A stretch of 64,000 nucleotides of DNA, from contig NZ_CP046252.1 of the NCBI RefSeq assembly GCF_009720145.1, positions 2,746,001 to 2,810,000 of the forward strand, in the 5' to 3' direction. A program made the position numbers and the translations under genes. This document shows positions 9,428-17,209 of the stretch, piece after piece (within the stretch, counting starts at the first letter, position 1; the number at the start of each line of letters is the position of its first letter). This DNA comes from Sphingobium sp. CAP-1. Its GTDB lineage: Bacteria; Pseudomonadota; Alphaproteobacteria; Sphingomonadales; Sphingomonadaceae. Below the pieces are notes generated by a model. That model was not told where the DNA came from and made no database searches. It saw only the letters and a list, made by a program, of their open reading frames with translations.

Positions 9428-10009
9428 TTAGCCGATCCAGCCCTGCAAGTCAGCCAGCATCCACAGGCCAAGGCCGAGGAACAGCAGGGCCGCGCCGATC
9501 TGAAGTGCGCGCATCGGCACCTTCTTCGCCAGCGCTTCGCCGAACAGCACGGCCGGAACATTGGCGATCATCATGCCCAGCGTCGTGCCCATGGTGACGG
9601 CGATCAGATTGTCGAACCGCGCGCCCAGCGCCACGGTCGCCACCTGCGTCTTGTCGCCCATCTCGACGAGGAAGAAGGCGACCAGGGTGGTCACGAACAC
9701 GCCGGCTTTGGACGGGGCTTTGAGCGGCGCATCCTCGTCAATCTTGTCGGGTATCAGCGTCCAGGCGGCCATGGCGATGAAGGAGGCGGCGACGGCGTAG
9801 CGGAACCAGCCCTGCGTCAGCACGCCCGCGATCGAATGGCCGACCAAAGCGGCCAGGAAATGATTGGCGACGGTGGCGGCGAAGATGCCCAGGATGATCG
9901 GCACCGGCTTGCGGAAGCGGGTGGCGAGCAGCATGGCGAGCAATTGCGTCTTGTCGCCCATTTCGGCGAGCGCGACCAGAGCAGTGGAGGTGAAGAGAGC
10001 TTCCATCAT
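9428..10009 (-). CDS. GDT1/TMEM165 (UPF0016) family cation exporter, probable Mn2+ efflux
   Basis: The 193-residue inner-membrane protein carries the two family repeats with the metal-binding signature: ALAEMGDKTQ near residue 17 and FLVEMGDKTQ near residue 121. Each is followed by hydrophobic helices, six in total. Bacterial members such as MneA export manganese. The start at 10009 is an ATGATG pair; the frame stays open to 10165, but that upstream part is the leader RNA, which contains a manganese riboswitch. The riboswitch is independent support for manganese as the substrate. Role of the N-terminal second Met is undecided. Confidence 0.9.
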   Translation of the reverse strand: MMEALFTSTALVALAEMGDKTQLLAMLLATRFRKPVPIILGIFAATVANHFLAALVGHSIAGVLTQGWFRYAVAASFIAMAAWTLIPDKIDEDAPLKAPSKAGVFVTTLVAFFLVEMGDKTQVATVALGARFDNLIAVTMGTTLGMMIANVPAVLFGEALAKKVPMRALQIGAALLFLGLGLWMLADLQGWIG

Positions 10010-10089
10010 GGGTTCCGGGGCCGGGCGAAGGTTGAACAGACACAATGCCACCGTCGCCTTCCGCCCGGCCGGACAGGAAAGCGCCGATG

Positions 10090-10207
10090 CCATTGGTCTC
10101 GCCCGATGCGGAATGTCTTCCACATCCCATACGCCATGGCCTCTCGGCCAAATATGTTGACGCATGGCCCGTCCCGTCAGGCGGAACGGCTGGCTACTCC
10201 CCAGATG
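10090..10207 (-). promoter_or_regulatory. yybP-ykoY manganese riboswitch
   Basis: The minus-strand leader of the GDT1-family gene holds the conserved landmarks of the yybP-ykoY aptamer. CTGGGGAGTAGCC is at the 5' side (10195-10207). GCGTCAACATA is in the middle (10153-10163), followed by paired GGCC arms. GCGAGACCAATGG closes the 3' side (10090-10102). The P1 helix pairs CAT-TGG with CCAATG with one bulged base. About 80 nt separate the aptamer from the start codon. In this class Mn2+ binding turns expression on, which fits a manganese exporter. Confidence 0.88.
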
Positions 10208-10216
10208 ACGCGCTAG

Positions 10217-10245
10217 CCTGTAGGGGAGGCAGGCGGGGAAGGCAA
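10217..10245 (-). promoter_or_regulatory. candidate promoter of the riboswitch-GDT1 transcript
   Basis: On the minus strand TTGCCT (10240-10245) is followed after 17 bp by TACAGG (10217-10222). This would start RNA just before the 5' side of the aptamer. It overlaps the upstream region of the divergent DUF1801 gene, whose start codon is at 10249. The call rests on position and moderate consensus match only. Confidence 0.4.
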
Positions 10246-10248
10246 GCC

Positions 10249-10659
10249 ATGGCGCACAACAAGACGGTCGAGACGGATGCGGCGGTCGCGGATTTTCTGG
10301 CGGCGGTGGAGCCGGCGGAACGGCGCGAGGACGGGCTGGTCGTCGCCGCGCTGATGGCGCGCCTGTCGGGCGAGCCGGCCGCGATGTGGGGACCGAGCAT
10401 CATCGGCTTCGGTCGCTATCACTATCGCTATGACAGCGGGCGCGAAGGCGAGAGCTGCCGGATCGGCTTTTCCCCGCGCAAGGCCGAACTGGTATTCTAT
10501 CTGGCGGGGCTGGAGGAGGCGGATTTTTCGGCGCTGGGGAAATATCGGCGCGGTAACGGCTGCCTCTATGTCAAGCGGCTGGCGGGCGTCGACATGGCGG
10601 TGCTGGCGGCTTTGATCGTCAGGAGCCTTGCCCATATGGACGCACACTACCCGCGATGA
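10249..10659 (+). CDS. DUF1801 domain-containing protein
   Basis: The 136-residue protein starts MAHNKTVETDAAVADFLAAV. It has the family core MWGPSIIGFGRYHYRYDSGREG (split here as MWGPSIIGFG and YHYRYDSGREG), then GFSPRKAELVFYL and the C-terminal GNGCLYVKRLAGVD. DUF1801 proteins resemble the frataxin-like YdhG fold; the exact role is unknown. I chose the ATG at 10249 because the preceding open frame from 10045 is antisense to the riboswitch and has no family match. GGGGAAGG upstream is a good ribosome binding site. It is divergent from the GDT1 gene and shares its control region. Confidence 0.85.
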   Translation: MAHNKTVETDAAVADFLAAVEPAERREDGLVVAALMARLSGEPAAMWGPSIIGFGRYHYRYDSGREGESCRIGFSPRKAELVFYLAGLEEADFSALGKYRRGNGCLYVKRLAGVDMAVLAALIVRSLAHMDAHYPR

Positions 10660-10675
10660 TCGCTGCCTTGCGGCT

Positions 10676-11077
10676 TCAGGGTTCGCCGGTGCTTTGCTGC
10701 ATCCGCCGTTCGGCCGCCCATTGCTCCAGCATTTTCGCGGTGCAGCCGGTGAAGCCGTTGCTGCCCAGCACCGAGCAGCTATTGGGCAGATTTTGCCGCT
10801 GGGTCTGCTCCATCGTCGCCACCTGACTGCCCCAGCCGGGACCGCCGACCGGTTCCGGTTTTTCGCGCAGCTTCTTGGGGATGCGATAGCGTTCCGATTC
10901 CGGGCGGCGGGCGCAGACGACGATTTCGTCGCCCTTGCCCTGCGGACAGGGATCGTCGCCATAGACCAGCAGGTTGATGGTGCGTTCCGGCGGCGGTTCG
11001 GGCTGGGCGACGGCGGGCGTCGTCAGGCCGGAAACCAGGAAGAGAGCAAGCAGGGGAAGCACGACATGGCGTCGCAT
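10676..11077 (-). CDS. secreted four-cysteine protein, paralog 1
   Basis: The 133-residue protein has a signal peptide (MRRHVVLPLLALFLVSGLTT, cleavage probably after AVA). The mature part begins QPEPPPERTINLLVYGDDPC. Key motif: YGDDPCPQGKGDEIVVCARR followed by ERYRIPKKLR. Two further cysteines are in NSCSVL and GCTAK. All four cysteines and the order of motifs recur in the adjacent gene at 11167, so the two are paralogs. I recognise no catalytic domain. It is the last gene of a same-strand run dsbB-coq7-paralog 2-paralog 1, 89 bp after paralog 2. A longer open frame upstream lacks a plausible protein sequence. Confidence 0.75.
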   Translation of the reverse strand: MRRHVVLPLLALFLVSGLTTPAVAQPEPPPERTINLLVYGDDPCPQGKGDEIVVCARRPESERYRIPKKLREKPEPVGGPGWGSQVATMEQTQRQNLPNSCSVLGSNGFTGCTAKMLEQWAAERRMQQSTGEP

Positions 11078-11166
11078 GGCAAAATCCTTCAAGTCCCCTG
11101 TCATATGCCGGACCTGCCCAGGGTCCGGCGGCTTATGGTCAGGACGCCGCGCGGGCGCCCAAACCG

Positions 11167-11760
11167 TCACTGCTGCGGCGGCTGGCTGCTCACGACCGTC
11201 GCGTCCGTGCTGGCCGGCGGGGCGGGCTGGCCTGACGCGGCGGCCTTTTCCTCGGCCTTTACCCGCGCTTCGATCGCGTCGCTGTCGGCGTCGATGGTCG
11301 ACAGTCGCCGGGCGCGTTCGGCCTCGACCAGATCCTTCCAGCTCGCATTGTCCGCCGCCTGCCGCTCCGCCTTGGCGAGGCGGGCGAGTTCGGCGAAGCA
11401 CCCCGTTGCGCCGCCGCCACCGACCGGCGAGCAGCTTTCGGTGCCGGTGCGGCCGACATATTCCATCGATCGCACCCGTTCGCCCCAGGCCTGATGGCTG
11501 GGCTGGTTGGGATCGCCGCGCAGCGGTTCGGGGATGCGATAACGCTCTTTCTCATCCTTGCGCGCGCACACGACCAGATCGTTGCCCTGGCTTTGCGGGC
11601 AGGCGTCGTCGCCATAGACGATGACGAGATTGACCTTTTCCGATCCGTCGCTGGCGGACGCGGCGGGGGCGACGCTGGCGGGCGGGCCTTGCTGCGCCAG
11701 CGCGGGGACGGACGCGCCCAGCATCAGCGCCATGGCTGCGATCTTCGGGGTTTTCATCAT
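11167..11760 (-). CDS. secreted four-cysteine protein, paralog 2
   Basis: The 197-residue protein has a signal peptide MMKTPKIAAMALMLGASVPA ending ALAQ. The mature part then shows YGDDACPQSQGNDLVVCARK and ERYRIPEPLRG, matching paralog 1. The third and fourth cysteines are in TESCSP and ATGCFAEL. The C-terminal third is a charged helix (KAERQAADNASWKDLVEAER and following residues) absent from paralog 1. GGACGGAG precedes the ATGATG start. It lies 13 bp after coq7 on the same strand. Four conserved cysteines in an exported protein suggest two disulfides. Function unknown. Confidence 0.75.
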   Translation of the reverse strand: MMKTPKIAAMALMLGASVPALAQQGPPASVAPAASASDGSEKVNLVIVYGDDACPQSQGNDLVVCARKDEKERYRIPEPLRGDPNQPSHQAWGERVRSMEYVGRTGTESCSPVGGGGATGCFAELARLAKAERQAADNASWKDLVEAERARRLSTIDADSDAIEARVKAEEKAAASGQPAPPASTDATVVSSQPPQQ

Positions 11761-11773
11761 CACTCCGTCCTTT

Positions 11774-12328
11774 TCAGATGCGCTTCGACAACGCGATGGC
11801 GGCACGACAGCCCAGGCGGATGGCGCCCGACAACAGGGGGTAGGCGGGCGCCTGCTCCGCGCCATGGGCGAGCGCGGCGTCGCGATGCTCGACCTCCTCC
11901 GCCTGAAAATCCGCGATGGCGGTGGAGAGTTCCGGGTCGCTCCCGCCAAGCTGTTCAAGCTGCTCGGCATAATGTTTGTCGATTTCCGTCTCGATCGCGG
12001 CGGTGCAGGCCATGGCGGCCTTTGGCCCCATCGCGGCGGTGACGGCGCCCAGCGCGAAGCCGGCGACGTTCCAGAGCGGCGTGAGCGCGGTCGGGCGGAC
12101 GCCGCGCCGGGCGATCATCGCGTCGAATGCGGCGCGATGCCGTTCCTCCTGCGCGGCCATGCCGGCGATCAGCCGGCCATAGGGATGGCGGTCGCCCATC
12201 ACGGCGAGCTGGCCGGCATAGATGCGGGTCGCGCCAAACTCGCCCGCCTGATCGACGCGCAGCATCGATGCGCGCCGGTCGTCGCCCGGCCGTTTGCCGG
12301 GGCGCGGGAAATCCCTGGGGGCGTTCAT
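11774..12328 (-). CDS. coq7: demethoxyubiquinone hydroxylase (Coq7 family)
   Basis: This 184-residue di-iron enzyme adds the last hydroxyl group of ubiquinone. The ligand pattern is visible: GEFGATRIY (first Glu, near residue 30), AQEERHRAAF (Glu and ExxH near 60), ETEIDKHY (near 112) and EEVEHRDAAL (near 145). Length is normal for alphaproteobacterial Coq7, which is peripheral to the inner membrane. The start codon overlaps the dsbB stop by 4 bp (ATGA), so the two are translationally coupled. DsbB hands its electrons to ubiquinone, which makes the pairing functionally sensible. Confidence 0.93.
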   Translation of the reverse strand: MNAPRDFPRPGKRPGDDRRASMLRVDQAGEFGATRIYAGQLAVMGDRHPYGRLIAGMAAQEERHRAAFDAMIARRGVRPTALTPLWNVAGFALGAVTAAMGPKAAMACTAAIETEIDKHYAEQLEQLGGSDPELSTAIADFQAEEVEHRDAALAHGAEQAPAYPLLSGAIRLGCRAAIALSKRI

Positions 12329-12816
12329 GCCTTCCTCGCTTTCATCAGCAGGCCCAAGATGGCGAGCGCGGTGGCGCTGGACAAGAGGCCGTTATAGCCG
12401 GCAAGCGAAATGCCGAAGAGATCCCAGGGCGCGACATCGCAGCGGATGATCGGCGTCGCCCATATCTGGTTCAGCAGATCGGCCGCATTGCCGCCGGCCG
12501 TGGTGGAGCAGGTGGTCAGCCCTTCCCACCAGCCATATTCGACCCCGGCATGGAACAGGCCAATAAGCCCGCTGATGCCGATGGCGAGGCCGGCCAGCCC
12601 GGCAAACAACGCGCTGCGGCAAGGGCGGCCGCGCAGGGCGTAAGCGACCAGCGCCAGCGGGATCGCCGCCATATGCGGATAGCGTTGCCACCAGCACATT
12701 TCGCACGGGTGCAGTCCGCCGACATATTGCGAGACATAGGCGCCGCCCAGCAACAGCAGCGGGGTGAGCAATGCCAGTGCGCGCGCCTTGGCAAGGGAGG
12801 GAGAAAGGCTGTTCAT
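12325..12816 (-). CDS. dsbB: disulfide bond formation protein B (quinone-dependent)
   Basis: The 163-residue inner-membrane protein reoxidises a DsbA-type periplasmic oxidase and passes electrons to ubiquinone. Four hydrophobic helices are visible. The first redox pair is HPCEMCWWQR (near residue 36). The second periplasmic loop has the cysteine pair in LTTCSTTAGG and PIIRCDVAPW. It is the first gene of the dsbB-coq7-paralog 2-paralog 1 run and overlaps coq7 by 4 bp. No dsbA gene is in the window. Confidence 0.93.
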   Translation of the reverse strand: MNSLSPSLAKARALALLTPLLLLGGAYVSQYVGGLHPCEMCWWQRYPHMAAIPLALVAYALRGRPCRSALFAGLAGLAIGISGLIGLFHAGVEYGWWEGLTTCSTTAGGNAADLLNQIWATPIIRCDVAPWDLFGISLAGYNGLLSSATALAILGLLMKARKA

Positions 12817-12937
12817 GACAGCCGCTTAAACCCTTCACATCCTTTCGTCATGCTGAACTTGCAGGGAGAGGGATGCGCCAACCCTTGTCGTCCCTGTGCA
12901 TGGGGGGCATGATCCCCTGCCATCTGGGGACGCGTGC

Positions 12938-13510
12938 ATGTTCGACTATCTGGGGGTTCTTATCTCGGTCGTGCTGGGGCTGGCGCTGACCCAGTTGCTG
13001 ACGGGCGTGGGCCGGCTGGTCGAACTGCGTGGCAGCGTCCGCATCTATTGGGTGCAGTTGCTCTGGGTATTCAACATCATCTTCTACGTGCTGGCCATCT
13101 GGTGGGGCATGTTCTGGTGGCGCGGGCTGCATCAGTGGACGTTTGAGGCGTTCCTGTTTCTGGTCGCTTTTTCCGCGCTGCTCTATCTGCTGGCATCGTC
13201 GCTGTTCCCGACCGAACTGAAGGTCGGCACGGACATGGCCGCGCATTTCGATCGCAACCGGCGCTGGTTCTTCGGGCTGCTGCTGGCGTGCGACCTGATC
13301 GACATCCCCGAAACATTGATGAAGGACGCGGCCCATCTGCGTGACGTGCCGGCGCAATATGCGGCCTTCATGGCGGCCAGCGTCGCGCTTGATCTGGCCG
13401 GTATCGCCCTGGAGCAGCGCCGCGCCCAAGCGGCGATCGTGTGCCTGTGGGTGATGCTGAATATCGGTTACACCGATTTCACGGCGGTCGCGCGGATCGT
13501 CATGCGATGA
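12938..13510 (+). CDS. hypothetical membrane protein
   Basis: The 190-residue protein starts MFDYLGVLISVVLGLALTQL and has about five or six hydrophobic segments, including VLAIWWGMFWWRG, FLFLVAFSALLYLLASSLFP, WFFGLLLACDL and IVCLWVMLNIGY. Short polar loops contain WTFEAF and DMAAHFDRNRRW. I recognise no named family. An in-frame ATG at 12896 would add 14 residues, but the GGGGACG site just before 12938 supports the shorter start. It is divergent from dsbB and convergent with ctpA. Confidence 0.7.
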   Translation: MFDYLGVLISVVLGLALTQLLTGVGRLVELRGSVRIYWVQLLWVFNIIFYVLAIWWGMFWWRGLHQWTFEAFLFLVAFSALLYLLASSLFPTELKVGTDMAAHFDRNRRWFFGLLLACDLIDIPETLMKDAAHLRDVPAQYAAFMAASVALDLAGIALEQRRAQAAIVCLWVMLNIGYTDFTAVARIVMR

Positions 13511-13517
13511 AGAGGGA

Positions 13518-13537
13518 CGGGGGCTATTTCGCCCCCG
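13518..13537. terminator. hairpin between convergent hypothetical gene and ctpA
   Basis: CGGGGGC-TATTTC-GCCCCCG forms a 7-bp GC-rich stem. It lies 8 bp after the membrane-protein stop and overlaps the last codons of ctpA on the other strand. There is no T-run, so it is at best a weak or Rho-assisted bidirectional terminator. Confidence 0.45.
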
Positions 13538-14870
13538 CCTTGCGCGCTGCGGCCTGCGCCACCACCGCGCCGGGCGTGCTGGCGAGGCGCGAGATCGTCT
13601 TGAGCGCATAGTCGAGCTGGAAGTCCTCCACACCCTTCTTCTTCAGCTCATCGGCGGTCATGGCGAAGCGCGGATCGTCCTTCACATCCTCTTCCAGCGT
13701 CTTGTCGTCGCTCTTGATCTCGTTGATCAAATGGCGGCGCAGGTCGCTTTCGCGATATTTGGGGCGATTCTTGTAATCCGGGTCGGACAGTTGCGGCACG
13801 CGGATGTCGGGCTGGATGCCGCCTTCCTGCACGCTGCGGCCCGATGGCGTATAATAGCGCGCGGTGGTCAGCTTGAGCGCGGTGGTGTTGCTGAGCGGCA
13901 GCATGGTCTGGACGCTGCCCTTGCCGAAGCTGCGTTCGCCCATCACCAGCGCGCGATGCTGGTCCTGCAACGCGCCCGCGACGATTTCCGACGCCGACGC
14001 TGAACCGGCGTCGACCAGCACGATGACCGGCAGCCCCTTCGCATCGTCACCCGGCTTGGCATAATAGCGTTCGACATCGCCCTTGGCCCGGCCGCGCTGC
14101 GACACGATCTCGCCGCGTTCCAGGAAGGCGTCGCTGACGCTGACCGCCTCGTCCAGCAAGCCGCCGGGATTGGAGCGCAGGTCCAGCACATAGCCGGTCG
14201 GCTTGCGGCCCAGGCTCTTGTCGATGCTGCGGATCGCCGATCGCACGTCCGCCCCGGTATTGGCCGAGAAGCTGACGATGTTGATGACGCCGATGCCGTT
14301 CTTCACCTCCCATTTGACGGGCTTCAACTGAATGACTTCGCGCGTCAGGGTCAGGTCGATCGGCTTGTCGCGGCCGGCGCGCACGATGGTCAGCTTGATG
14401 CTGGTGCCGGGCGCGCCGCGCATCTTGTCGACCGCTTCGTCCAGCGTGCCGCCATAGATCAACTGCCCGTCGAGATGGGTGATATAGTCGCCCGCCTTGA
14501 TCCCCGCGCGCCAGGCCGGGGTATCCTGCGTCGGGGCGATCACCTTGACCGCGCCATCCTCCTGCGTGACCGAGAGGCCCAGGCCGCCATAGCTGCCCTC
14601 GGTCTGGGTCTTGAGATTCTGGAAGTCGCGCGCGTCGAGGAAGCTGCTGTGCGGATCGAGGCTGGCCAGCATCCCGTCGATCGCGCCCTTGATCAGCTTT
14701 TCGTCATCGACCTTCTCGACATAGTCGCTGCGCACCTTCTGGAACACGTCCATAAATTCATCGAGCGCCTTGTAGCTCGACGCTTCCCCATCGGCGAGCG
14801 CGGCAGTCGTAGCAGGAATGAGCGCAAGCGCCCCAAGCGCAACCGCGCCCTGGAGGAAGGTGGATTTCAT
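13524..14870 (-). CDS. ctpA: S41 family carboxy-terminal processing peptidase
   Basis: The 448-residue protein is exported: MKSTFLQGAVALGALALIPA is a signal peptide ending near ALADG. A PDZ domain follows (GGLGLSVTQEDGAVKVIAP, then GIKAGDYITHLDG, about residues 95-175). The S41 protease core has VLDLRSNPGGLLDEAV, the catalytic serine in DAGSASASEIVAG, and the lysine base in GERSFGKGSVQTML. These periplasmic peptidases cut C-terminal tails and control cell-wall hydrolases. The gene sits beside envC on the same strand, the usual alphaproteobacterial arrangement. In-frame ATGs further upstream are less likely starts. Confidence 0.95.
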   Translation of the reverse strand: MKSTFLQGAVALGALALIPATTAALADGEASSYKALDEFMDVFQKVRSDYVEKVDDEKLIKGAIDGMLASLDPHSSFLDARDFQNLKTQTEGSYGGLGLSVTQEDGAVKVIAPTQDTPAWRAGIKAGDYITHLDGQLIYGGTLDEAVDKMRGAPGTSIKLTIVRAGRDKPIDLTLTREVIQLKPVKWEVKNGIGVINIVSFSANTGADVRSAIRSIDKSLGRKPTGYVLDLRSNPGGLLDEAVSVSDAFLERGEIVSQRGRAKGDVERYYAKPGDDAKGLPVIVLVDAGSASASEIVAGALQDQHRALVMGERSFGKGSVQTMLPLSNTTALKLTTARYYTPSGRSVQEGGIQPDIRVPQLSDPDYKNRPKYRESDLRRHLINEIKSDDKTLEEDVKDDPRFAMTADELKKKGVEDFQLDYALKTISRLASTPGAVVAQAAARKAGAK

Positions 14871-14974
14871 GGCTGTCCTAGGAGTGTGCATCAATGGCCC
14901 CGATATACGCCGATTCGCGCTGCAACGCAAAAGCGCGCTTCGACGAATGTCGGGCAGGAACGATGAGCGTCGGG

Positions 14975-16210
14975 TTAACTCAGGCCCACCAGCGGCACGA
15001 TATCCACCGGGCGGCCGTTGCGGCGCAGTTCGACGGTGACGTTGGGGCGTTCGGCGCCGGTGATGCCGACCGGATCGCCCTGTCGCACGGTATCGCCGAC
15101 CTGCGCGGTGACGCGGTGCAGGCCGGTGATGAGCGTGGTCCAGCCCTGGCCATGGTCGATGATGAGGATCTGGCCATAGTCGCGATAGGGGCCGGCGAAG
15201 GCGATGCGGCCCGCCGTGGGCGCGATTGCCTGCGCGCCCGGCTGCGTCACCAGCGTCAGCCCGCGCGACCGGACGCCGCCGTCATTGACTTCGCCCATGC
15301 CGGTGACGAGCTGGCCGATCACCGGCAGGCGATAGGCGGGCGGGCCGCCGGATGCGGTGTCGCGTTCGGGGGCGGGGGCGCCGGCCTGATCGGGGCGGGC
15401 GGGGCGCAGCAGCGGGCCGGACAGGGCGGCCAGCCGATCGCGCAGGTCGCCGGCCTGCTCCAGCCGGTCCATCAGGTCCACGATGTCGCGGGCCTTTTCG
15501 CCCAGCGCGAGGGCGCGTTCGCTCTCCAGCCCCGCATTGGCGCGATAGTCGCGAGCGGCGACGCGCTTTTGCGCCTCCAGCGCGGCGAGGGCGGTCTGGC
15601 GATCCTTGCGGTCGGTCTGCGCCTGCGCCAGCGAATCGGCCGCCTGCTGGGCGGTGGCGCGCAGAGCGCGGCTCGCCTCCAGTTCGGCGCGCAGGCCGGC
15701 GGTGCGTTGCTGGACGACCGGCAGCACCTGCCCCAGCACCGCGCGCATATGCACCGCATCCGCCACCGATCCGGGCTGGACCAGCGCCAACGCGAGTGGG
15801 CGGCGGGCCATCATCTGGAGCGCGGCGGTCAGGCGCACCACCGGTTCCTGCCTGGCGGCGAGGCGGGCGGATTGGGCGCGTTGCATCCGGGCGATGATGG
15901 CGATGCGCGCCTGCGCCGCCTGAATGTCGGCCTCTGCCTGCTGGATGCGGGCGGCGAGCGCGGCGGCGCGGCGGCGGGCCTGTTCGGCCTCGTCGCGGGC
16001 GGCGCCGGCCTGCTGGTCGAGCCGGGCGGAGCGATCGCGCGCCTCGTCCGACTGGCGGCGGGCGTTTTTGAGCGCCTGCTGTTCCTGCGCCAGCGTCGTG
16101 CCGGCGGTGCCGGACAGGATGATCGCGCGGTCGTCCGCAGCGGGCAGGCGCGTGGCGGCGAGAGCCAGAAAGCCCGCCAGTCCGCCAGCGATGAGGAGGA
16201 TGCGCTTCAC
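14975..16210 (-). CDS. EnvC-like murein hydrolase activator (degenerate M23 domain)
   Basis: The 411-residue protein has a signal peptide (MKRILLIAGGLAGFLALAAT), a long coiled coil of Ala/Arg/Gln-rich heptads (about residues 35-260), and a C-terminal LytM/M23 fold (about 300-410). Family structure is present in GRIAFAGPYRDYGQILIIDHG and GDTVRQGDPVGITG. The zinc-binding residues are mostly missing: the first H is replaced in RSRGLTLVTQ, and the final HxH reads TVELRRNG. EnvC itself has a non-catalytic LytM domain and activates periplasmic amidases at the septum, so the same role is inferred. It is followed by ctpA, 104 bp away. Confidence 0.88.
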   Translation of the reverse strand: MKRILLIAGGLAGFLALAATRLPAADDRAIILSGTAGTTLAQEQQALKNARRQSDEARDRSARLDQQAGAARDEAEQARRRAAALAARIQQAEADIQAAQARIAIIARMQRAQSARLAARQEPVVRLTAALQMMARRPLALALVQPGSVADAVHMRAVLGQVLPVVQQRTAGLRAELEASRALRATAQQAADSLAQAQTDRKDRQTALAALEAQKRVAARDYRANAGLESERALALGEKARDIVDLMDRLEQAGDLRDRLAALSGPLLRPARPDQAGAPAPERDTASGGPPAYRLPVIGQLVTGMGEVNDGGVRSRGLTLVTQPGAQAIAPTAGRIAFAGPYRDYGQILIIDHGQGWTTLITGLHRVTAQVGDTVRQGDPVGITGAERPNVTVELRRNGRPVDIVPLVGLS

Positions 16211-16260
16211 CCGATGCCCTGCTTTATTTCGCCCTGACTAGGCGGAAATCGGGCGCATTC

Positions 16261-16683
16261 CTAGCCTTCGCGATGATAGGGGTGATTGGCGAGGATCGAG
16301 CAGGCGCGCCAGAGCTGTTCGGCCAGCATGGCGCGGGCCATCATATGCGGCCAGGTCATGGCGCCGAAGGCGATCAGCAGGTCGGCATTGGCCCGGTCGG
16401 CGTCGTCGAAGCCGTCGGCCGCGCCGATCAGGAAGCGGCATTCGCGCGTGCCGGCGTCGCGCCAGCCCTCGATCCGGCGGGCGAAGTCCATCGAGCCGAG
16501 CTGCCGGCCCTTTTCGTCCAGCATCACCGTGACGGTGCCGGGGCCGGCGGGGGGGAGCTTGCCGCCCCGGTCGGGCATTTCGGTGATTTTGTGCGGCATG
16601 GTCAGCCGCCTGACATAGCGGTCGACGAGGTCGGCTTCGGGCGACCGCCCGATCTTGCCGCGCGCGATGATATGGAGGAGCAA
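16261..16683 (-). CDS. rlmH: 23S rRNA (pseudouridine1915-N3)-methyltransferase
   Basis: The 140-residue SPOUT methyltransferase modifies pseudouridine 1915 in helix 69 of 23S rRNA. It starts MLLHIIARGKIGRSPEADLV and shows LDEKGRQLGSMDFARRIEGW, FLIGAADGFDD (the trefoil-knot SAM site) and the conserved end ANHPYHREG. Full length. It lies downstream of rsfS on the same strand, the usual nadD-rsfS-rlmH order, but a repeat-rich 124-bp spacer separates the two. Confidence 0.95.
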   Translation of the reverse strand: MLLHIIARGKIGRSPEADLVDRYVRRLTMPHKITEMPDRGGKLPPAGPGTVTVMLDEKGRQLGSMDFARRIEGWRDAGTRECRFLIGAADGFDDADRANADLLIAFGAMTWPHMMARAMLAEQLWRACSILANHPYHREG

Positions 16684-16698
16684 AGCGACACCTAAACC

Positions 16699-16794
16699 CG
16701 TTCGCCCTGAGCGAAGTCGAAGGGCGATGCAGAGCGGAGCGAAGCCACTTCGACTTCGCTCAGTGGCGGGCTTCGACTTCGCTCAGCCCGAACG
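16699..16794. repeat. inverted-repeat element, family B
   Basis: The element begins CGTTCGCCCTGAGCGAAGTC and ends with its near reverse complement, CTTCGACTTCGCTCAGCCCG followed by AACGG. A third copy of CTTCGACTTCGCTCAG occurs inside (about 16748-16763). CTTCGACTTCGCTCAG-type repeats with CGTTCG ends are seen again at 21504 and 22370. It fills the rsfS-rlmH gap. Confidence 0.75.
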
Positions 16795-16807
16795 GACATT
16801 CAGGTCG

Positions 16808-17197
16808 TCAGGCGTTGCCCGCGATCGGCGCGTCGACGAAGCCCCACATCCGTTCGAGATTGTAGAAGCTGCGCACTTCCGGCTTGAACAGATGGACGAT
16901 CACATCGCCGGCGTCGATCAGCACCCAGTCGGCGACCGGCAGCCCTTCGACCCGCGCGGAGCGGCCCGTTTCCTTCTTGATCTTCTCGGCCAGATGCTGG
17001 GCCATCGCCGCGACCTGACGCGACGAACGGCCGCTCGCGATCACCATATGATCGGCGATGCTGCTCTTGCCTTCGAGAGGGATGGAAATGGTTTCCTGGG
17101 CCTGGTCGTCGTCAAGCGACTGCATGACAAGGGCGTGCAGGGCGGCCACGGATTCGGCGCTGAGGGCCGTATCGTTGGCAGGGGCGGGTCTAGTCAA
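16808..17197 (-). CDS. rsfS: ribosome silencing factor RsfS
   Basis: The 129-residue protein binds ribosomal protein L14 and blocks subunit joining during starvation. Its core reads DDQAQETISIPLEGKSSIAD, then MVIASGRSSRQVAAMAQHLA, GLPVADWVLIDAGDVIVHLF and RSFYNLERMWG, which is the family pattern. It lies 12 bp downstream of nadD on the same strand; the nadD-rsfS pairing is widespread. Its target protein L14 (rplN) is also in this window. Confidence 0.95.
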   Translation of the reverse strand: MTRPAPANDTALSAESVAALHALVMQSLDDDQAQETISIPLEGKSSIADHMVIASGRSSRQVAAMAQHLAEKIKKETGRSARVEGLPVADWVLIDAGDVIVHLFKPEVRSFYNLERMWGFVDAPIAGNA

Positions 17198-17209
17198 ACA
17201 AACTCCAAT

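Noticed and set aside
10045..10248. N-terminal extension of the DUF1801 protein
   Set aside because: The extra 68 residues are antisense to the manganese riboswitch, do not match the family and are explained by the RNA.
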